IMG/VR virus record: IMGVR_UViG_3300006641_000055
Span: 1 to 41,237 of that record
Strand: one strand, 5' to 3'
Length of the DNA stretch: 41,237 nucleotides
Origin: a virus
Shown here in pieces: positions 29,231-37,133 of this stretch; position 1 is the stretch's first letter, and each line of letters starts with the position of its first letter. The position numbers and the translations under genes are program-made. Below the pieces are notes generated by a model that saw only the letters and a program-made list of their open reading frames with translations, was not told the origin of the DNA and did not search any database.

Positions 29231-29509
29231 ATGTCAGTCATTACCCAACACCAAGTCAGGTGCGATCGTTGTCATCGCGCCGACACGGTCGGATGGAGCA
29301 ACGAGGAGAACGCACTCAACTTCGCGAAGGTGCGCGGATACGAACAGGTCGGTGAGCACCACCTGTGCCTCCCGTGCGTCGAGGTCGTGAAGTGCGCAGG
29401 CCGGCCCGTCGAAGGCGTGACCAAGTGCTTCTGCGGCGTGAAGTATTGGAACTTCACGACCGACACGACGTTCGTGTGCGCATCCTGCGGAGAGAAGTAC
29501 CGCCCATGA
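29231..29509 (+). CDS. Zinc-ribbon protein
   Basis: This 92-residue protein has four Cys pairs: CDRC near residue 11, CLPC near 46, CFC near 67 and CASC near 84. The pairs CDRC/CLPC and CFC/CASC would make two zinc sites. HHLCLPCVEVVKCAGR links them. A nucleic acid or protein-binding role is likely but unproven. Overlaps the next gene by ATGA. Confidence 0.65.
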   Translation: MSVITQHQVRCDRCHRADTVGWSNEENALNFAKVRGYEQVGEHHLCLPCVEVVKCAGRPVEGVTKCFCGVKYWNFTTDTTFVCASCGEKYRP

Positions 29510-29787
29510 GCAAGCGCACATTCCAGTCGACGACGAAAGTCGTGTACCCCGACGGGGGGCCGGCATACGACAAGATCGACGTGTTCTCGATCCCCGACGA
29601 CGAGTTCCCGTGCGACACGTGGCCCGCCCTCACCCCTGACGAGCAGTACGACTTCCTCAACAACAGCGGATACTGGATCAAGGGCTGGCACGAGATCACG
29701 CCTGAGCAGGACGCATGGATCGACGATCACCAGAGTGCACAAGGCGCACAGACGGAGACGTGCGTGATGATGCAGGAGGTCAACTGA
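29506..29787 (+). CDS. Hypothetical protein
   Basis: The 93-residue acidic protein is rich in Asp, Trp and Tyr (DEFPCDTWPALTPDEQYDFL). It shows no cysteine pairs forming a zinc site. Coupled to both neighbours. Confidence 0.5.
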   Translation: MSKRTFQSTTKVVYPDGGPAYDKIDVFSIPDDEFPCDTWPALTPDEQYDFLNNSGYWIKGWHEITPEQDAWIDDHQSAQGAQTETCVMMQEVN

Positions 29788-30227
29788 TGTTGGTACAGCA
29801 AGTCGAGATCGACGCGACCCGTCGACTCATCTTCATCGACGCACCGACAGACATCGACGACGTGCCGGCCTACGACATCGACGTGATCACCGTGGTCGGG
29901 ACGTGCACGATCGTGACACTCGACATGCCGGCGGGTTTGCGCACGCACATCCAGCGGGCGATCGACACGTGGCGCACAGTGGGCGCGATCGACGTGCGCA
30001 TCGCTGTCGGTGCGGTCGTCAAGATGCGGTGGTTCGGGACCGAGGAGATCGTGACCAACTACGTGTCGTTCGGACAGTACGACGAGGACAAGGACATGGA
30101 CTCCTTCGGTGTGCCGGACGACGAGATCGTCTACTACTGCTTCGGCGGTGAGGACGAACTGAAAGCGATGATCGGATCGACCGATCACTCGTTCGAGATC
30201 TACGACTACGAGGTGGTGTACCGATGA
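29787..30227 (+). CDS. Hypothetical acidic protein
   Basis: The 146-residue protein starts after GGAGG inside the previous gene. It is strongly acidic (DEDKDMDSFGVPDDEIVYYC) with beta-rich N-terminal half. No family. Overlaps the next gene by ATGA. Confidence 0.55.
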   Translation: MLVQQVEIDATRRLIFIDAPTDIDDVPAYDIDVITVVGTCTIVTLDMPAGLRTHIQRAIDTWRTVGAIDVRIAVGAVVKMRWFGTEEIVTNYVSFGQYDEDKDMDSFGVPDDEIVYYCFGGEDELKAMIGSTDHSFEIYDYEVVYR

Positions 30228-30394
30228 AACAGAAGATCAAGATGTACGGGATCGTCCTGACTATCCCGCTGTCATGTTTCGTGTACGACCGGGAAGTCAA
30301 GTCGTACAGCGACCTGCTTGCCGGCGTGGGCGCGACCGTGCTTGGTGCGTTTCTGTCGTGGCTGATCATCGACGAAATGGACGGCACTCGATGA
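30224..30394 (+). CDS. 56-residue membrane protein
   Basis: Two hydrophobic segments are seen: MYGIVLTIPLSCFV and LLAGVGATVLGAFLSWLII, separated by YDREVKSYSD. Two-helix hairpin topology resembles small holins or superinfection proteins, but there is no direct evidence. Four-base overlaps on both sides. Confidence 0.5.
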   Translation: MKQKIKMYGIVLTIPLSCFVYDREVKSYSDLLAGVGATVLGAFLSWLIIDEMDGTR

Positions 30395-30633
30395 CATGGC
30401 GTATCCGACAGTTCGCGATCGACGACTGCCTCCCAGACCACCGCATGAACGTGAACATCTGGTACGAAGGCACCGTGCTCGACGGCGCTGTGCACGTCAC
30501 CAACCCTCCCGAACACGTCGAGGACGAGGGGCACGAGTGGTTCCGAACCCGGGCCGGCACGTTCATTTGCCTGTCCTCGATCGACCTCGAGTTCGATGAC
30601 GACGGTGGAAACATGATCAAGGTGCCGGCATGA
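30391..30633 (+). CDS. Hypothetical protein
   Basis: The 80-residue acidic protein (MNVNIWYEGTVLDGAVHVTN) is beta-rich. ATG overlaps the previous stop. No known family. Confidence 0.5.
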   Translation: MTWRIRQFAIDDCLPDHRMNVNIWYEGTVLDGAVHVTNPPEHVEDEGHEWFRTRAGTFICLSSIDLEFDDDGGNMIKVPA

Positions 30634-30812
30634 CACACCTCGATCGCATGATGGAACGACTCGTCGACGCGCACAAGGCCCTCGTGGACGCACAAACCCA
30701 CGCAGACGCATGGGACAGACAGATCGGGCGCAAGATCGACCCGGCACGATGGAAGGTCGACGACTTGATCAACGAACTGATCGCACAGAACAAAGGGGCC
30801 GGCGATGCTTGA
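30630..30812 (+). CDS. Hypothetical helical protein
   Basis: This 60-residue helical protein (MERLVDAHKALVDAQTHADA, then WKVDDLINELIAQNKG) could form a coiled coil. Overlaps both neighbours. Confidence 0.5.
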   Translation: MTHLDRMMERLVDAHKALVDAQTHADAWDRQIGRKIDPARWKVDDLINELIAQNKGAGDA

Positions 30813-30951
30813 CCGTTGCACATGTCGACCGACGAGCATCGAACCGTGCTCATACTGCGACTACGCCTCGGTGTTCTGTGTCGAGTGCCATCACGAGAAC
30901 TGTCCCGACGACTGCTTCTGTGACTGCAACGAGAACAGCGAAGAAGAATGA
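30805..30951 (+). CDS. Cysteine-rich small protein
   Basis: The 48-residue product has ten Cys: CTC, CSYC, CVEC, then CPDDCFCDC near the end, plus two His. More than 20 percent Cys suggests two or more zinc ions. The Shine-Dalgarno is the GGGGCC-like region in the previous gene, so translation start is coupled. Function unknown. Confidence 0.5.
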   Translation: MLDRCTCRPTSIEPCSYCDYASVFCVECHHENCPDDCFCDCNENSEEE

Positions 30952-30954
30952 TGC

Positions 30955-30983
30955 TTGCGCATGTCGTCGTCGGATGTCATACT
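30955..30983 (+). promoter_or_regulatory. Promoter TTGCGC-17-CATACT
   Basis: TTGCGC (30955-30960), 17-base spacer ending TGT, CATACT (30978-30983). Predicted transcript start near 30990 is immediately followed by the CAACAGCA leader. Confidence 0.5.
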
Positions 30984-30990
30984 CACGATC

Positions 30991-31007
30991 TCAACAGCAC
31001 AAAGGAG
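30991..31007 (+). promoter_or_regulatory. CAACAGCA leader motif with AAAGGAG
   Basis: TCAACAGCACAAAGGAG begins at the predicted mRNA 5' end and ends five bases before the ATG at 31013. Confidence 0.6.
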
Positions 31008-31012
31008 CCGGC

Positions 31013-31282
31013 ATGACCGACTTTCACGATCCCCGATGGCAGTTCAGCGTCGGGTTTGACCCTGACACACTGCGCGAAGAAGGCCACGAGTCGACGACAC
31101 TCGCCGGGCACACGCACGAGAACGGCACGAACGTCGCAGAGTTTCTGCGCACGTGCACACAGGAGGACCTGTTGCAGATCGCAAACGACTGCATCGCGAG
31201 TGACAACTTCTGGAAGCACTACTGGAACACGATCATCGTCGCCACCCTTGACCGCATCACAGAGAACGGAGCAAACAAGTGA
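31013..31282 (+). CDS. Hypothetical protein
   Basis: The 89-residue acidic protein (VGFDPDTLREEGHESTTLAG) is preceded by AAAGGAG. Contains several His residues (HTHENG) but no metal motif. Overlaps the next gene by GTGA. Confidence 0.55.
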   Translation: MTDFHDPRWQFSVGFDPDTLREEGHESTTLAGHTHENGTNVAEFLRTCTQEDLLQIANDCIASDNFWKHYWNTIIVATLDRITENGANK

Positions 31283-31680
31283 CCACCTACAACGTCCACA
31301 TGACCAAGCGGTACAACATCGAGGCAGACAGCGGTTCTGACGCGATCGACATCGCCGAAGTCGCAAGCACCAACCCGATCGACCTTGAAGGTGTCGAGTT
31401 CGAGGGATCACAGGCCTCGATCGTGCCGGACGACGGCCCCCTCAACGGCGTGCACATGACTTTCGACGAGTGGGCGCACTACGGCTGGCGGCACGGATGG
31501 TGCAGCCCTGTCGTCTGTGAAACCCACGACGGCCTCCCGATGTCAGACGACGAGGCCTCCGAGGACGAACCGTGCCTCCATCTGATCAGGGTGTACGAGT
31601 CGCCTGAACACAAGGCAGCGATCGAAGCGGATCACGCACCGGCCTCATGGCGAGCAAGCAACCAAGGGTGGAAGGCATGA
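31279..31680 (+). CDS. Hypothetical acidic protein
   Basis: The 133-residue GTG-started product is highly acidic and contains HMTKRYNIEADSGSDAIDIA near the start. The DNSKTYTV-like opening resembles short beta/alpha repeats in other small genes here (17158), but identity is low. Function unknown. Confidence 0.5.
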   Translation: MTTYNVHMTKRYNIEADSGSDAIDIAEVASTNPIDLEGVEFEGSQASIVPDDGPLNGVHMTFDEWAHYGWRHGWCSPVVCETHDGLPMSDDEASEDEPCLHLIRVYESPEHKAAIEADHAPASWRASNQGWKA

Positions 31681-32000
31681 TCAACGTCGACAGATACTCA
31701 CACGAGGCGATCGAGTTGCAGTTGTACCTCGAGAACGACAACGCAGCATGGCACGCCTACTACCTGCCGGTATGCCGCACGCTCGCCCGCAAGCACAACC
31801 GCGGAGAGTTCAACCGTGACCTCGGGATCAAGGCGATGCGCCGGTGTGTGGACAACGCCGCCAAGCAATACAACCTCGAACACGGGTCGATGACGACCGC
31901 ATGGCACGACCTGTTCCCGAAAGGCGACCGCGATCGTGTCGCAGAACACTTGGTCGACAGGTTCCTCGATGCACTCAGGGCCGGATGCCCGTTCTGGTAG
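31677..32000 (+). CDS. Hypothetical protein
   Basis: The 107-residue product is helical with an Arg/Lys-rich middle (LARKHNRGEFNRDLGIKAMR) and ends RAGCPFW. The pattern resembles small actinophage proteins of unknown role. Its TAG stop overlaps an extended -10-like TGGTAGATT (31995-32003). Confidence 0.55.
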   Translation: MINVDRYSHEAIELQLYLENDNAAWHAYYLPVCRTLARKHNRGEFNRDLGIKAMRRCVDNAAKQYNLEHGSMTTAWHDLFPKGDRDRVAEHLVDRFLDALRAGCPFW

Positions 32001-32003
32001 ATT
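31995..32003 (+). promoter_or_regulatory. Extended -10 TGG-TAGATT
   Basis: TGGTAGATT ends 11 bases before the ATG at 32015. TAG is also the stop of the previous gene. Confidence 0.35.
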
Positions 32004-32014
32004 CGGTGCCCACG

Positions 32015-32239
32015 ATGGGCAAACCGAGCAAGACCTTTGATGCGCGTCGCCTGCTCGACCTGTTCGACGACGACCTCGACGACGAAACCATCGGCGCTGC
32101 CCTCGGTGTGGGCCGCTCGACGATCAACAAGTGGCGCAACGGGCGGTCGTGTGACCTCAGCATCTATCGAGCCGACTCGCTTGCGATCAGAACGGGCCGG
32201 CACCCGTGCCTCGTGTGGCCTGAGACGTGGTGGGACTGA
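32015..32239 (+). CDS. Helix-turn-helix DNA-binding protein
   Basis: The 74-residue product has DDETIGAALGVGRSTINKWR, a clean helix-turn-helix (Gly-Val-Gly turn, Arg-Ser-Thr recognition helix), followed by NGRSCDLSIYRADSLAIRTG. The size suggests a Cro/Xis-like regulator. It lies 0.7-1 kb upstream of the AGAGTC array and is a candidate to bind it or the palindromes. Confidence 0.75.
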   Translation: MGKPSKTFDARRLLDLFDDDLDDETIGAALGVGRSTINKWRNGRSCDLSIYRADSLAIRTGRHPCLVWPETWWD

Positions 32240-32259
32240 ACCCTGCAACACCCTTGCCT

Positions 32260-32265
32260 CATACT
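32260..32265 (+). promoter_or_regulatory. -10-like hexamer CATACT for gene at 32272
   Basis: CATACT ends six bases before the ATG at 32272, and CTGAAC at 32237-32242 is 17 bases upstream. CCAACAGCCC falls within codons 4-7. Confidence 0.45.
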
Positions 32266-32271
32266 GATCCC

Positions 32272-32913
32272 ATGACAAACCCAACAGCCCATCCTGTGTT
32301 CTTCTCGGTCGACGTGGAAACGACCTCGACCTCACCCTTCGACGGTGAACTTCTGACCGTCGGTATCCAACCTGTCGTAGTACCCGCGACCTTCGCTGCC
32401 GGCTTCCTGTGGGATGAAGCCGAACAGTATGGACCCGGTTTGCATGTCGCGATCGACTGCACGCACGTCTACTCCGAGTGGTTCAAGACGATCCACGATC
32501 ACGCAAGCACGCTGTCGTGGTGGTTGCGTCAGAATCAGCAAGCACAAGACGCAGCGTGGCGCGACACGTCGATCGAACGACTGCCCGAAGTGACAGCAGC
32601 CGAGCGGATCATGGATTTCGTCGAGGACGTGTGCCCGGCGTTCAGCGACCGAGTGTTCGTCGGGAACCCTGTCTCCTTCGATCGCCCGTGGATCGACCGA
32701 CTGTTCATGCACGCCGGCTACCCGATCCCGTTCTCTCACAGGACGCTGTGCTTGCGGTCGATGAGGTTTGGGGCGACACGATCAGGCGGTTGGGGGCCGG
32801 AGCGCGTCTTACACGACCCGCTGATACCCCACCACGCTCTGCACGATGCACAGGCGCAGGCAGACGACCTGATCGACATCTTGCGACTCCGAGAACATCC
32901 AACTGACTCTTGA
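32272..32913 (+). CDS. DEDD-type 3'-5' exonuclease
   Basis: The 213-residue product has FFSVDVETTSTSPFDGELLTVG (Asp and Glu of motif I near residues 13-15), GNPVSFDRPWIDRLF (Asp of motif II) and HHALHDAQAQADDL (His and Asp of motif III). This is a RNase-T/Rv2179c-like DEDDh nuclease. It could degrade RNA ends or repair DNA ends. The stop codon lies inside the inverted repeat starting at 32903. Confidence 0.8.
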   Translation: MTNPTAHPVFFSVDVETTSTSPFDGELLTVGIQPVVVPATFAAGFLWDEAEQYGPGLHVAIDCTHVYSEWFKTIHDHASTLSWWLRQNQQAQDAAWRDTSIERLPEVTAAERIMDFVEDVCPAFSDRVFVGNPVSFDRPWIDRLFMHAGYPIPFSHRTLCLRSMRFGATRSGGWGPERVLHDPLIPHHALHDAQAQADDLIDILRLREHPTDS

Positions 32914-33020
32914 GAGTCAGCAAGATCCGCTAAGAGTCAGGCCGCATCTCGAAGATTCACGCCTCACCAGAAAGAGTCGACCCGGATCTAGCAAGAGTGA
33001 TCGGATCTAGCAAGAGTCAT
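32903..33020 (+). repeat. Six AGAGTC-type sites spaced 19-21 bases apart
   Basis: AGAGTC or one-mismatch versions start at 32913, 32933, 32953, 32973, 32994 and 33013, so the sites lie on one face of the helix. Adjacent bases give a loose 20-base unit (AGAGTCA, then GATCTAGCA-like, the latter twice exactly near 32984-33013). At the left end CTGACTCT-TG-AGAGTCAG (32903-32920) is a perfect inverted repeat. Too short and degenerate for CRISPR. It lies before the portal gene. Confidence 0.75.
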
Positions 33021-33045
33021 CCCGACTGACGCAACCCGAGTCGGG
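33021..33045 (+). repeat. CCCGACT/AGTCGGG inverted repeat
   Basis: CCCGACT (33021-33027) and AGTCGGG (33039-33045) form a 7-base inverted repeat with an 11-base loop, between the array and the portal promoter. Confidence 0.5.
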
Positions 33046-33064
33046 CACACGCACAGCACAAGTC

Positions 33065-33073
33065 TGGTATCGT
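33065..33073 (+). promoter_or_regulatory. Extended -10 TGG-TATCGT for portal gene
   Basis: TGGTATCGT ends seven bases before the ATG at 33081. No -35 match exists, which fits control by an activator bound to the upstream array. Confidence 0.55.
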
Positions 33074-33080
33074 AAGCACG

Positions 33081-34925
33081 ATGCCTGACCGCCGTCGACG
33101 CTCCCGCCTGCCTGCAACCAACTCTCTTGTCGCAGCAGCACAGATCATGGTTTCTCCGAACGCCGAAGTGCGACGGGCAAACATCGTGTCACACCACACG
33201 TGGCAGAACCTTGCGTGGGACTACTACGACGACATCGGTGAGTTGAGGTTCGGGATCAACTGGATCGCGAACGCGATGTCCCGTGTCAACCTCGCCGCCG
33301 CGATGCCGCCCCGCATGACAGGTGACGAACCCACCCTCCTCGACCCTGACGACACGACGTTGACCCCGGGACAGCGACGTGCGATCGAGATCGTGTCAAC
33401 GATGGCAGGCGGCCCGGCAGGGTACGGGCAACTCATGTCCTCTTTCGGTTTGCACCTGTCAGTCGCCGGCATCGGCTGGCTAGTCGTCGAACCACCCCTC
33501 GGTGATCCGATCAGCGACACGTTTACCTCATGGGAAGTTCTCTCGACCGACGAGATCAGGTCACGCGAGGATCAGATCGAGATCAGAGTCGCAGAGCGCG
33601 AATGGCGACCCGTTCATCCCAACGCTGTCGTGATGCGCATCTGGCGCAGACACCCACGCCGATCATGGCAACCAGACGCACCGACCCGAGGCGTATTGAC
33701 CGTGCTGCGCGAGATCGACCTTCTCTCAAAGCACATCCAAGCAACCGCACAGTCACGTCTCGCAGGGGCCGGCCTCCTTGCGATCCCGTCCGAGGCCGTG
33801 TTCCCCCCGGGACAGGGCCCACAGTTGTCGGCAGGTGTCGATCCTGACGACGAAGACATCACAGCCCCCGAGGACACGTTCGTCGACACCCTCGTCGACG
33901 CGATGACTGTCCCGCTGAACGATCGCGGATCGGCTGCCTCTGTCGTTCCCCTCGTGATCAAGGTGCCCGGCGAACTTGTCGACAAGATCAAGCACCTGTC
34001 TTTCGCCACACCGTTTGACGATCGTGTGCAGAGCCTTCTCGATCAGGCGATCAAGCGTCTCGCACTCGGCCTCGACATACCGCCCGAGATCCTGACCGGG
34101 ACAGGCGCGATGAACCACTGGGGTGCATGGCAGGTACAAGAAGAAGCGATCACGATGCACGTCGAACCGCTGTCCGAGACAGTCGTGCATGCCCTCACAC
34201 TCGGGTTCTTGCGTCCGGCCCTTGCCGCAGAAGGTTTCGATCCCGACGAAGCAGTCGTCTGGTACGACACATCCGATCTGCGCACACGTCCCGACCGCAC
34301 CTCCTCCGCGCTCGAGGCCTACGATCGCTTCGAGTTGTCGAACGTCGCACTGCTGCGAGAGATGGGCCTGTCGGTCGAGGATCTCCCGACAGACGACGAG
34401 AAGCGTGACCGCATCATCTTGTCGCTGATCGAGAAAGTCCCAACCCTTGCCCCGACACTTCTTTCCGAACTCGACATCGTTGACGTGCCCGTCCCGGTGC
34501 CAGTCGAAGCGCCGGCCCCTGCACCCGCCCCAGAAATACAGGCTCCAGAACGTGCCTTGCCGGCGACACAACCGACAAGCGTGAGCGCAGCCCTGCTTGC
34601 TGCGTGCGACATCATCGTGCACAGAGCCCTCGAACGCGCCGGTGCCCGCCTTCGTTCCGCTGCCGGCAAAGGCATGGCAGGAGGAGCAGCCGCGATCGAC
34701 TGTCCCGACCCGTCACGTCTGCACACGATCATCGACGCGACCGCGCACACCGATCTCACAACACTGCTCGACGGTGCGTGGACGCTTGTGCCCGACGTTG
34801 CTGAACGGTACGGCTACGACGCAACCGATCTGATCGACGTGCTCGACACGTACACCCGGGCCCTACTCGCCGCAGGACAAGAGCACAGGCATGGTCGCCT
34901 CGCCGTCGCCCTCGGCACTGCCTGA
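33081..34925 (+). CDS. Portal protein
   Basis: The 614-residue product starts at the ATG positioned by the upstream -10. After a basic N-terminus it shows AWDYYDDIGELRFGINWIAN and later LSKHIQATAQSRLAGAGLLA, then FDDRVQSLLDQAIKRLALGL-type helices and DIPPEILTGTGAMNHWGAW near 333-352, a characteristic portal motif. The C-terminal part has a Pro/Ala-rich linker (VPVPVEAPAPAPAPEIQAPE) and a helical tail. Portals form the dodecameric DNA entry ring. It overlaps the MuF gene by 35 bases. Confidence 0.87.
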   Translation: MPDRRRRSRLPATNSLVAAAQIMVSPNAEVRRANIVSHHTWQNLAWDYYDDIGELRFGINWIANAMSRVNLAAAMPPRMTGDEPTLLDPDDTTLTPGQRRAIEIVSTMAGGPAGYGQLMSSFGLHLSVAGIGWLVVEPPLGDPISDTFTSWEVLSTDEIRSREDQIEIRVAEREWRPVHPNAVVMRIWRRHPRRSWQPDAPTRGVLTVLREIDLLSKHIQATAQSRLAGAGLLAIPSEAVFPPGQGPQLSAGVDPDDEDITAPEDTFVDTLVDAMTVPLNDRGSAASVVPLVIKVPGELVDKIKHLSFATPFDDRVQSLLDQAIKRLALGLDIPPEILTGTGAMNHWGAWQVQEEAITMHVEPLSETVVHALTLGFLRPALAAEGFDPDEAVVWYDTSDLRTRPDRTSSALEAYDRFELSNVALLREMGLSVEDLPTDDEKRDRIILSLIEKVPTLAPTLLSELDIVDVPVPVPVEAPAPAPAPEIQAPERALPATQPTSVSAALLAACDIIVHRALERAGARLRSAAGKGMAGGAAAIDCPDPSRLHTIIDATAHTDLTTLLDGAWTLVPDVAERYGYDATDLIDVLDTYTRALLAAGQEHRHGRLAVALGTA

Positions 34926-36660
34926 CCCGCAGAACCGCGATGCCGTCGAGGCATGGCTGATCGAGCAGGAGCAGAACCTCGCTGATCTTCTTGCGCGCCG
35001 TCTCACGAAGATCGTGCGCGAGGCGTACAACCAGTTCATCGGCACACTTCACGAAGATGACGTGATCACAGCGGCGACTGGTGACGTGTTCGTGTTCGAG
35101 TCGATCGTCCCACGATGGAAAGTCATCGTCAACACGGATCTCGTGCCTGAACTAGAACGCATCTACATGTCGGGCGCGATCAGCGCATACACCTACGCAC
35201 CGACCACCGATCAAGTCCCGCCTGACGAGATACGAGGATGGGCAAACGTGATCAACACGCAAGCAGTCGAGTACGCAGCAACGTCAACCAACCGCCTCGT
35301 CAGCGTGGGAGATACCGTCTACAACATGATCCGCGACAAGACCTCAAAGTCGATCGCAGCAGGAGATTCCGTCGAAGATCTGAAGAAAGGCATCGAACAA
35401 GTCGCCGGCTTCTCAGAGTTCCGCGCTGATGTCGTCGCACGCACCGAAGTCGGGATGGCGTACTCGCAGGGCGACTACGACGGCATGCTTGCGCTCGGAG
35501 AGTACGGGCCAGTAGAGAAAGAGTGGCTCGCGACGGGCGGCCCCCGCACACGCAAGTCCCACCGTGAGGCAGACGGTCAGGTCAGGCCGTTCGATCAACC
35601 GTTCGATGTCGGGTCTGCCCAACTGATGTTCACACGTCAGCCGGGCGCACCAGCGAAAGAAGTGATCCAGTGCCGGTGCACAACGCTCTACCATTTCGAG
35701 GGAGATACACGGCGAGACGGCTCGATCGTCACACGCGAGAAGCCGGTCACGACTGCGAAACCCACATCAGTAGCAACAGGTCGGGCACCTTTCGAGTCAG
35801 CGTCGCAAGGTGTTGCACATCTGCGGCAAACACACGCCCACGTCGCGTGGGAAGGCATGGATGACTTCGATCCTCGCTCGATGGACATGATCGCCGACTG
35901 GGCAGACGACATGGCGAAGTCGTACCCCGAACAGTGGGCACGCATGACTTATGTCGGAAGTCAAGACGCTGACCATGTGCTCGCCAACGGCAAGAAGGTC
36001 GAGAAATACGCCTTCGGACGAAACACCTACGCACACGCCTACACGTCGCGAGCGACATCGAGTGGGCAAGGCATTATCGGGATCAACCCTGAATGGGGCC
36101 GCAACTATGAGGCGTGGGCAAAGTCATGTGCATCAGGTTTCAAGGATGGATGGTCGTTCTACGAGACACCGTTCGACTTGATGACTCACGAGTTCGGACA
36201 CATCTACGACGGACTGCTCACGCGACAAGTACGCGATGTTGCTAAGACCCTGAACCCGAAGCGCCCGGTAGCGGCACTTGGGCCGGGCACGATCGGCAAG
36301 TTCGGCACATACACAGACCTTCGCGACTGGTTGACGCGACTGTACGGCAAGAAGAACATGCCGGGATGGGGATCACGATACGGCGCTAAGAACGAGTTTG
36401 AGTCGTTCACAGAGTCGTTCCTCGCACGTCACAAAGGCCTTGACACGCCGGCTCGAGGGATCATCAACGCACTCGATGAGGCAGCGCGATCGCTCGTCGC
36501 TCTTGGCGACGACCTTGTAAGCAACGCGACTGATGCGCTAACGTCGATGGAGAACATCGAGCGCATCCTCGACAACAACGGGATCACTGCTCGCCCCACT
36601 GGATGGAAGACGACGATCAAGTCGCTCAAAGACAGAATCAAAGAGGCAGCAGCACCATGA
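34891..36660 (+). CDS. MuF head morphogenesis protein fused to lethal-factor-like metallopeptidase
   Basis: The 589-residue product has an N-terminal MuF/SPP1 gp7 region (about 1-270: ARTEVGMAYSQGDYD, then ADGQVRPFDQPFDVGSA and CRCTTLYHF). The C-terminal third has DLMTHEFGHIYDG (HEFGH at 433-437) and NEFESFTESFLARH, where Glu508 could be the third zinc ligand. The HEFGH ... FxEF spacing resembles anthrax lethal factor-type peptidases. MuF proteins are injected with DNA, so the peptidase may act on a host target. It overlaps both neighbours. Confidence 0.78.
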   Translation: MVASPSPSALPDPQNRDAVEAWLIEQEQNLADLLARRLTKIVREAYNQFIGTLHEDDVITAATGDVFVFESIVPRWKVIVNTDLVPELERIYMSGAISAYTYAPTTDQVPPDEIRGWANVINTQAVEYAATSTNRLVSVGDTVYNMIRDKTSKSIAAGDSVEDLKKGIEQVAGFSEFRADVVARTEVGMAYSQGDYDGMLALGEYGPVEKEWLATGGPRTRKSHREADGQVRPFDQPFDVGSAQLMFTRQPGAPAKEVIQCRCTTLYHFEGDTRRDGSIVTREKPVTTAKPTSVATGRAPFESASQGVAHLRQTHAHVAWEGMDDFDPRSMDMIADWADDMAKSYPEQWARMTYVGSQDADHVLANGKKVEKYAFGRNTYAHAYTSRATSSGQGIIGINPEWGRNYEAWAKSCASGFKDGWSFYETPFDLMTHEFGHIYDGLLTRQVRDVAKTLNPKRPVAALGPGTIGKFGTYTDLRDWLTRLYGKKNMPGWGSRYGAKNEFESFTESFLARHKGLDTPARGIINALDEAARSLVALGDDLVSNATDALTSMENIERILDNNGITARPTGWKTTIKSLKDRIKEAAAP

Positions 36661-36917
36661 CCACAACAGCCCCGCCCATGTGCAACTACTGTTCTCGTTT
36701 CCGGCCCGAGGAGTGGGCGTGCGATGCCTTCCCCGACGGAATCCCCGGCGCACTCGACCTCGGTGGGGCCGATCATCGACTCCCGCTGCGAGGCGATCAC
36801 GGGATTCTGTTCCGACCGCGAGACGCTGCGGCTCGAGCCACAGTCGACGATCTTTGGGGGCCGGAACCTCAGAAGTATGAAGGCCCGATGACGATCGAGG
36901 ACGTGTCAGCCGAGTAA
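36657..36917 (+). CDS. Small conserved protein with CXXC
   Basis: The 86-residue product starts on the MuF stop. CNYCSRFRPEEWACDAFPDG then LGGADHRLPLRGDHGILF is a pattern recurring in small phage proteins near MuF genes. Three Cys residues could bind zinc. Likely a head accessory or small cargo protein; role unproven. Confidence 0.6.
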   Translation: MTTTAPPMCNYCSRFRPEEWACDAFPDGIPGALDLGGADHRLPLRGDHGILFRPRDAAARATVDDLWGPEPQKYEGPMTIEDVSAE

Positions 36918-36920
36918 TGG

Positions 36921-36950
36921 TTGACCCCGACCCGGGTCGGGTCTTACGAT
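36921..36950 (+). promoter_or_regulatory. Palindrome-spacer promoter, copy 2
   Basis: Same as 12123-12152: TTGACC, 18 bases with CCGACCCGGGTCGG, TACGAT. It ends six bases before the ATG at 36957. The 35 bases 36917-36951 are identical to 12119-12153. Confidence 0.75.
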
Positions 36951-36956
36951 GTCGGT

Positions 36957-37133
36957 ATGGCAACAACCAACAGCACAGTCAACGAACCGATGTCCGACCC
37001 GACAGAGGTTCTGAAGAACATCAACGACTCGATCACGGTCGCACGTCGCATCGGTGACATCGAACACGTCAAGTACCTCAAGGGCATCCGTGAGCAGATC
37101 ACTTCGATCTGGAATGCGCAGTGTGCACGATGA
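36957..37133 (+). CDS. Hypothetical small helical protein
   Basis: The 58-residue product starts at 36957, where the promoter predicts the 5' end; CCAACAGCACAG follows within codons 4-7. It is helical (VLKNINDSITVARRIGDIEH) and basic near its end. Embedded in the head gene cluster but with an accessory-type promoter. Function unknown. Confidence 0.55.
   Translation: MATTNSTVNEPMSDPTEVLKNINDSITVARRIGDIEHVKYLKGIREQITSIWNAQCAR

Noticed and set aside
29231-29509. DksA-type regulator
   Set aside because: Zinc ribbons are present but lack the coiled-coil tip that defines DksA.
32903-33020. CRISPR array
   Set aside because: Units are only about 20 bases with degenerate sequence and no spacers of regular length or cas genes.
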